From positions 1-9,814 of the forward strand of contig JAGWTL010000091.1 of the NCBI GenBank assembly GCA_028869035.1: a stretch of DNA of 9,814 nucleotides, given 5' to 3'. Position 1 is the stretch's first letter, and every line of letters begins with the position of its first letter. This document shows, one piece after another, positions 5,732-9,814 of the stretch. The notes beneath the pieces were generated by a model that saw only the letters and a list, made by a program, of their open reading frames with translations, searched no databases and was not told the origin of the DNA. The translations under genes and the position numbers were made by a program. This DNA comes from Burkholderiales bacterium (GTDB lineage Bacteria > Pseudomonadota > Gammaproteobacteria > Burkholderiales > Burkholderiaceae_C).

Positions 5732-7168
5732 ATGGCATTTAAAAACACACAGGCCACGGTCTACAACGACACGGTGGTCAGGCAGTTCGCCATCATGACC
5801 GTGGTCTGGGGCGTGGTCGGCATGCTGGTCGGCGTGATCATCGCCGCCCAGCTGACCTGGCCCGAGCTCAACTTCGGCATCTCCTGGCTGAGCTACGGGC
5901 GCCTGCGGCCGCTGCACACCAATGCGGTGATCTTCGCCTTCGGCGGCTGCGGCCTGTTCGCGGCGGCCTACTACGTGGTGCAGCGGACCTGCCAGGTGCG
6001 CCTGTTCGGCGAGAAGCTGGCGGCCTTCACCTTCTGGGGCTGGCAACTGGTCATCGTGCTGGCGGCCATCTCCCTGCCGCTGGGTTACACCCAAGGCAAG
6101 GAATACGCCGAGCTCGAGTGGCCCATCGACATCCTGATCACCGGGGTCTGGGTGTCGTTTGCCATCGTGTTCTTCGGCACGGTCGGCACACGCAAGGTCA
6201 GACACATCTATGTGGCGAACTGGTTCTTCGGCGCTTTCATCCTCGCCGTGGCCCTGCTGCACCTGGTCAACAGCGCGGCCATTCCTTCGGGCTGGTTCAC
6301 GTCCTACTCGGCCTATGCGGGTGTGCAGGACGCCATGGTGCAGTGGTGGTACGGCCACAACGCCGTGGGCTTCTTCCTCACGGCCGGCTTCCTGGGCATG
6401 ATGTACTACTTCATCCCCAAGCAGGCCGAGCGCCCGGTGTACAGCTACCGCCTGTCCATCGTGCACTTCTGGGCCCTGATCTTCACCTATATGTGGGCCG
6501 GCCCGCATCACCTGCACTACACCGCGCTGCCGGACTGGACCCAGTCGGTGGGCATGGTGTTCTCGCTGATCCTGCTGGCGCCGAGCTGGGGCGGCATGAT
6601 CAACGGCATCATGACGCTCAGCGGGGCCTGGCACAAGCTGCGTGACGACCCCATCCTGCGTTTCCTCATCGTCTCGCTGTCCTTCTACGGCATGAGCACC
6701 TTCGAGGGGCCGATGATGTCGATCAAGACCGTCAATGCCCTGAGCCACTACACCGACTGGACCGTGGGCCATGTGCACTCCGGCGCCCTGGGCTGGGTGG
6801 GCCTGGTGACCATGGGTTCCATGTACTACCTGATCCCGCGCCTCTTCGGTCAGAAGCAGATGTACAGCGTGAAGGCCATCGAGATCCATTTCTGGACGGC
6901 CACCATCGGCATCGTGATCTATATCGCCGCCATGTGGATCGCCGGCGTGATGCAGGGCCTGATGTGGCGCGCCGTCAATCCCGACGGCACGCTGACCTAC
7001 ACCTTCGTCGAGTCGGTCAAGGCCACCTTCCCGTTCTATGTGCTGCGCCTGCTGGGCGGGGTGCTGTACCTCGGCGGCATGGTGCTCATGCTGTGGAACG
7101 TGATCAAGACCGCTACCGCCGGCCGCGCGGCCAGCGCCACCATCCCGGCCGCCGTCGCCCACGCCTGA
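5732..7168 (+). CDS. ccoN: Cytochrome c oxidase cbb3-type subunit I
   Basis: This is the catalytic haem-copper subunit of the cbb3 oxidase, 478 residues, a multi-pass inner-membrane protein. It reduces oxygen to water at the haem b3-CuB site and pumps protons. All expected ligands are visible: His62 in RPLHTNAV for low-spin haem b, CuB ligands His209 (in WWYGHNAVGFF) and His259-His260 (AGPHHLHY), and His347 and His349 in GHVHSG for haem b3 and haem b. Tyr253 is placed six residues before His259, as for the His-linked Tyr of cbb3 enzymes. These numbers run two ahead of the Pseudomonas stutzeri residues I recall. ATG 5732 follows AGAGG and gives the normal MAFKN start; GTG 5726 would overlap that site. 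The gene is followed closely by ccoO and is intact. Confidence 0.97.
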   Translation: MAFKNTQATVYNDTVVRQFAIMTVVWGVVGMLVGVIIAAQLTWPELNFGISWLSYGRLRPLHTNAVIFAFGGCGLFAAAYYVVQRTCQVRLFGEKLAAFTFWGWQLVIVLAAISLPLGYTQGKEYAELEWPIDILITGVWVSFAIVFFGTVGTRKVRHIYVANWFFGAFILAVALLHLVNSAAIPSGWFTSYSAYAGVQDAMVQWWYGHNAVGFFLTAGFLGMMYYFIPKQAERPVYSYRLSIVHFWALIFTYMWAGPHHLHYTALPDWTQSVGMVFSLILLAPSWGGMINGIMTLSGAWHKLRDDPILRFLIVSLSFYGMSTFEGPMMSIKTVNALSHYTDWTVGHVHSGALGWVGLVTMGSMYYLIPRLFGQKQMYSVKAIEIHFWTATIGIVIYIAAMWIAGVMQGLMWRAVNPDGTLTYTFVESVKATFPFYVLRLLGGVLYLGGMVLMLWNVIKTATAGRAASATIPAAVAHA

Positions 7169-7181
7169 GAAGGAATACACC

Positions 7182-7808
7182 ATGGCTAACAACAATACAT
7201 CCGGTGGCATCTCGCACGAGAAGATCGAGACCAACAACTTCCTGATGATCGTGCTCATCCTGCTGGTGCTGCTGGTCGGCGGGCTGGTCGAGATCGTTCC
7301 GCTCTTCTTCCAGAGGTCCACCACCGAGCCGATCAAGGGTGTGCAGCCTTACACCGCGATGCAACTGGCCGGGCGCGACATCTACGTGCGCGAGGGCTGC
7401 TACAACTGCCATTCGCAGATGATCCGCCCCTTCCGCGCCGAGACCCTGCGCTACGGCCACTACTCGGTGGCCGGCGAATCGGTCTACGACCACCCCTTCC
7501 AATGGGGCAGCAAGCGCACCGGACCGGACCTGGCCCGTGTGGGCGGGCGTTACAGCGACGAATGGCACCGCATCCACCTGAACAACCCGCGCGATCTGGT
7601 GCCCGAGTCCAATATGCCGGCCTACCCCTGGCTGCTCAAGGACACGGTGGATGCGGCCTCCCTGCCCACCCATATGAAGGCCTTGCGTGTGGTGGGTGTG
7701 CCCTATACCGACGAACAGATCGCCAAGGCCGGCGAAGAGGTCAAGGGCAAGACCGAGGTGGAGGCGCTGATCGCCTATCTGCAGGTCCTGGGTACGGCCC
7801 TCAAGTAA
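7182..7808 (+). CDS. ccoO: Cytochrome c oxidase cbb3-type subunit II, monohaem
   Basis: This is the membrane-anchored monohaem cytochrome c subunit, 208 residues. It passes electrons from CcoP to the haem b of CcoN on the periplasmic side. Residues 20-42 form the single N-terminal membrane anchor. The haem c motif CYNCH is at 73-77, with an axial Met probably at 145 in SNMPAYPW. The phrases GCYNCHSQMIRPF and RTGPDLARVGGRYSDEWH are characteristic of CcoO. AAGGA lies 8 nt before the ATG, in a 13-nt gap after ccoN, so the two are surely cotranscribed. The length is normal for the family and nothing is missing. Confidence 0.97.
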   Translation: MANNNTSGGISHEKIETNNFLMIVLILLVLLVGGLVEIVPLFFQRSTTEPIKGVQPYTAMQLAGRDIYVREGCYNCHSQMIRPFRAETLRYGHYSVAGESVYDHPFQWGSKRTGPDLARVGGRYSDEWHRIHLNNPRDLVPESNMPAYPWLLKDTVDAASLPTHMKALRVVGVPYTDEQIAKAGEEVKGKTEVEALIAYLQVLGTALK

Positions 7809-7826
7809 GCGAAGGAGGAACACACC

Positions 7827-7964
7827 ATGGACGTCAATACCCTGCGCTCCCTTGTCACCGTCGTGGCCTTCGTCTGCTTCATCGGCATCGTCTGGTGGGC
7901 CTGGTCGGGCCGCAACCAGGCGGATTTCGAGCAGGCCGCCCGACTGCCTTTCGAACAGGACTGA
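7827..7964 (+). CDS. ccoQ: Cbb3-type oxidase subunit IV, CcoQ
   Basis: This 45-residue protein begins MDVNTLRSLVTVVAF and has one membrane helix (about residues 8-26). A tail with WSGRNQADFEQAARLPF follows, the usual CcoQ pattern of a W-x-x-(S/N)-x-(K/R) turn and a short acidic end. CcoQ is a small non-catalytic subunit that stabilises the interaction of CcoP with CcoNO. A strong AAGGAGG lies at 7812-7818 before ATG 7827, in an 18-nt gap after ccoO. Position between ccoO and ccoP makes the identity secure. Confidence 0.93.
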   Translation: MDVNTLRSLVTVVAFVCFIGIVWWAWSGRNQADFEQAARLPFEQD

Positions 7965-7979
7965 TCCCAAGGAAGCAAC

Positions 7980-8897
7980 ATGAGCGATTTCACAAGCAAC
8001 TTCTGGTCGGTCTTCGTCACAGCGGTCACCCTCATCGGCATCATCGCCTGTCTGGTGCTGCTGTGGATCAGCGGCAAGGCCAAGGCCATGACCGCCAACG
8101 ACAACACCACCGGTCACGTCTGGGACGGCGACCTGCGCGAGATGAACAACCCCCTGCCGCGCTGGTGGGTCTGGCTCTTCATCATCACCGTGGTCTTCAG
8201 CCTGGTCTACCTCTTCATGTACCCGGGCCTGGGCAGCAGCCCGGGCAAGCTGGGCTGGAGCCAGCAGGGCCAGTACCAGGCCGAGATGGCCAAGGGCGAG
8301 AGGGAAGTGGCCCCGCTGTACGCCCGCTTCAGCGCCATGAGCGTGCCGGACATGGCGCGTGATCCGCAGGCCATGGCCATCGGCGAACGGGTATTCATGA
8401 ACAACTGCGCGCAGTGCCACGGCTCGGATGCCCGCGGCAGCAAGGGTTTCCCCAACCTGAGCGACGCCGACTGGTTGTACGGCGGCGCGCCCGAGCAGAT
8501 CAAGGAGACCCTCACCAAGGGCCGCATCGGCAACATGCCGCCCATGGCCGCTGCCGTGGGCACGCCGGACGACGTGAAAAACGTGGCCCATTACGTGCTG
8601 AGCCTCTCGGGCAGCCCGCACGACACCTTGCGTGCCTCCCTGGGCAAGGCCAAGTTCGGCGCCTGTGCCGCCTGTCACGGCATGGACGGCAAGGGCAACA
8701 CGGCCCTGGGCGCGCCCAATCTGACGGACGATACCTGGCTGCACGGTTATGGCGAAAACGCCATCATCGCCATGGTCAACAACGGCAAGGTCAACCAGAT
8801 GCCGGCGCAGGAGGGCAAGCTCAGCGAGGCCCAGATCCATGTGCTCACCGCCTATGTCTGGAGCCGTTCCGGCGGGACCAGGCTGGCGGCCAGGTAA
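7980..8897 (+). CDS. ccoP: Cytochrome c oxidase cbb3-type subunit III, dihaem
   Basis: This is the dihaem cytochrome c subunit, 305 residues, which accepts electrons from soluble or membrane cytochromes and hands them to CcoO. There are two hydrophobic segments at 8-30 and 62-81. Between them is the conserved CcoP signature GHVWDGDLREMNNPLPRWW (residues 45-63). The periplasmic part has two cytochrome c domains: CAQCH at 143-147 and CAACH at 229-233. NMPPM and NQMPAQ provide likely axial Met ligands. A purine-rich AAGGAAG precedes ATG 7980, and the gap after ccoQ is 15 nt. The C-terminus ends in a short basic tail. The subunit is complete and unremarkable for a proteobacterial CcoP. Confidence 0.97.
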   Translation: MSDFTSNFWSVFVTAVTLIGIIACLVLLWISGKAKAMTANDNTTGHVWDGDLREMNNPLPRWWVWLFIITVVFSLVYLFMYPGLGSSPGKLGWSQQGQYQAEMAKGEREVAPLYARFSAMSVPDMARDPQAMAIGERVFMNNCAQCHGSDARGSKGFPNLSDADWLYGGAPEQIKETLTKGRIGNMPPMAAAVGTPDDVKNVAHYVLSLSGSPHDTLRASLGKAKFGACAACHGMDGKGNTALGAPNLTDDTWLHGYGENAIIAMVNNGKVNQMPAQEGKLSEAQIHVLTAYVWSRSGGTRLAAR

Positions 8898-8909
8898 ACG
8901 GACCTTCTT

Positions 8910-9814
8910 TTGAGTGATACACCAACGTCAGACCGCAAGGTCATTCCCATCGTCGCGGACGATGAGGTCATGGTCTCGCTCTACGAGGCGCAGAAGAAGA
9001 TCTATCCGCGCAGCGTCACGGGCCTGTACGCCCGCTGGCGCTGGGTCTTCGTCTGGCTGACCCAGCTGGTGTTCTACGGTCTGCCCTGGCTTGAATGGGG
9101 CCAGCGCCAGGCCGTGCTGTTTGATCTGGGCGCGCGCCGCTTCTACATCTTCGGCCTGGTCCTGTATCCGCAGGACTTCATCTACCTCACGGGCCTGCTG
9201 GTCATCTCGGCGCTGCTGCTCTTCCTGTTCACGGCGGTGGCGGGGCGCCAGTGGTGCGGCTACGCCTGTCCGCAGACGGTCTACACCGAGATCTTCCTCT
9301 GGATCGAGCGCCGTTTCGAAGGCGACCGCTCGGCGCGCATGCGCCTGGACCAGGGCCCCTGGAGCTTCAAGCGGCTCTTGCGCAAAGGCGGCAAGCACGG
9401 GGCCTGGATCGGGCTCTCGCTGTGGACGGGCTACACCTTCGTCGGCTACTTCACGCCCATCCACGCGCTGGGCCTGGAGGTGCTGCAGGCGGGCATGGGT
9501 TCCTGGGAGGTCTTCTGGGTCCTCTTCTACGGCTTTGCCACCTACGGCAATGCCGGTTTTCTGCGCGAGCAGGTCTGCAAGTACATGTGCCCCTATGCCC
9601 GTTTCCAGAGCGCCATGTTCGACCGCGACACGCTGATCGTTAGCTACGACGAACGGCGTGGCGAACCGCGCGGCGCCCGCTCGCGCAAGGCCGACCCCGC
9701 GGCACTGGGCCTGGGTTCGTGCATAGACTGCACCCTGTGCGTGCAGGTCTGTCCCACGGGCATCGACATCCGCAAGGGCCTGCAGTACGAGTGCATCGGC
9801 TGCGCCGGCTGCGT
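8910..9814 (+). CDS. ccoG: Cbb3 oxidase accessory protein CcoG, 3'-truncated by window edge
   Basis: This is a polyferredoxin-like membrane protein (FixG/RdxA family) reported to reduce Cu(II) to Cu(I) for cbb3 assembly. About 301 codons are present and the frame is open to the last base. The N-terminal VSLYEAQKKIYPR segment (22-34) is typical. Membrane segments are visible at about 44-60 and 90-112. Conserved Cys pairs occur in CGYACPQ (116, 120) and CKYMCPYARFQ (223, 227). A [4Fe-4S] ferredoxin motif follows: Cys271, 274, 277 and 281 (in CIDCTLCVQVCP). A second cluster motif starts at Cys295, 298 and 301, where the window ends. The start is taken as TTG 8910, giving (M)SDTPTSDRKVIP; the first in-frame ATG, at 8970, would begin just before the conserved segment and is less likely. 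The gap after ccoP is 12 nt. Confidence 0.93.
   Translation, partial: MSDTPTSDRKVIPIVADDEVMVSLYEAQKKIYPRSVTGLYARWRWVFVWLTQLVFYGLPWLEWGQRQAVLFDLGARRFYIFGLVLYPQDFIYLTGLLVISALLLFLFTAVAGRQWCGYACPQTVYTEIFLWIERRFEGDRSARMRLDQGPWSFKRLLRKGGKHGAWIGLSLWTGYTFVGYFTPIHALGLEVLQAGMGSWEVFWVLFYGFATYGNAGFLREQVCKYMCPYARFQSAMFDRDTLIVSYDERRGEPRGARSRKADPAALGLGSCIDCTLCVQVCPTGIDIRKGLQYECIGCAGC

Noticed and set aside
5702..8840. Long minus-strand open frames opposite ccoN, ccoO and ccoP
   Set aside because: His- and Asp-rich shadows without domain signatures, opposite unmistakable oxidase genes.

Overview
The window is GC-rich, densely coding DNA that looks like a betaproteobacterial chromosome, most likely Burkholderiales and probably a Comamonadaceae relative. 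That placement rests on gene order, codon character and recognised protein families, not on a database search. It is dominated by the biogenesis and structural genes of a cbb3-type cytochrome c oxidase, the high-affinity terminal oxidase used at low oxygen. I found no tRNA, rRNA, CRISPR array, insertion sequence or phage gene.

Left part (1-2277, + strand): the 3' part of a crotonase-superfamily gene cut by the window edge, then matB (malonyl-CoA synthetase), 16 nt apart and probably in one operon for malonate or acyl-CoA metabolism. Middle (2270-3082, - strand): a small exported-protein gene that appears to be broken by a one-base frameshift, and uspA, a universal stress protein. A perfect 10-bp inverted repeat lies between them.

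Right part (3193-9814, + strand): ccoI (copper P-type ATPase), ccoS, then ccoN, ccoO, ccoQ, ccoP and the start of ccoG, which runs off the window. CcoI moves copper across the membrane for the CuB site, CcoG is a membrane Fe-S protein linked to Cu(II) reduction, and CcoS is needed for cofactor insertion. CcoN is the catalytic haem-copper subunit. CcoO and CcoP are membrane-anchored c-type cytochromes that feed electrons to it, and CcoQ is a small stabilising subunit. The 45-residue ccoS and ccoQ genes are both intact and easy to miss.

Regulation is the best signal here. A perfect FNR/Anr box (TTGAT-N4-ATCAA) sits between the divergent uspA and ccoI genes. In both directions it is exactly 22 nt from a TANNNT -10 candidate, the class II activator geometry. 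A second FNR-type box with the same spacing precedes ccoN. One oxygen-responsive regulator therefore plausibly switches on the stress protein, the copper pump and the oxidase together. I do not see an undescribed system. The items worth a second look are this two-way regulatory site, the frameshifted secreted protein, the crotonase lacking its second catalytic Glu beside matB, and the near-leaderless ccoI start.
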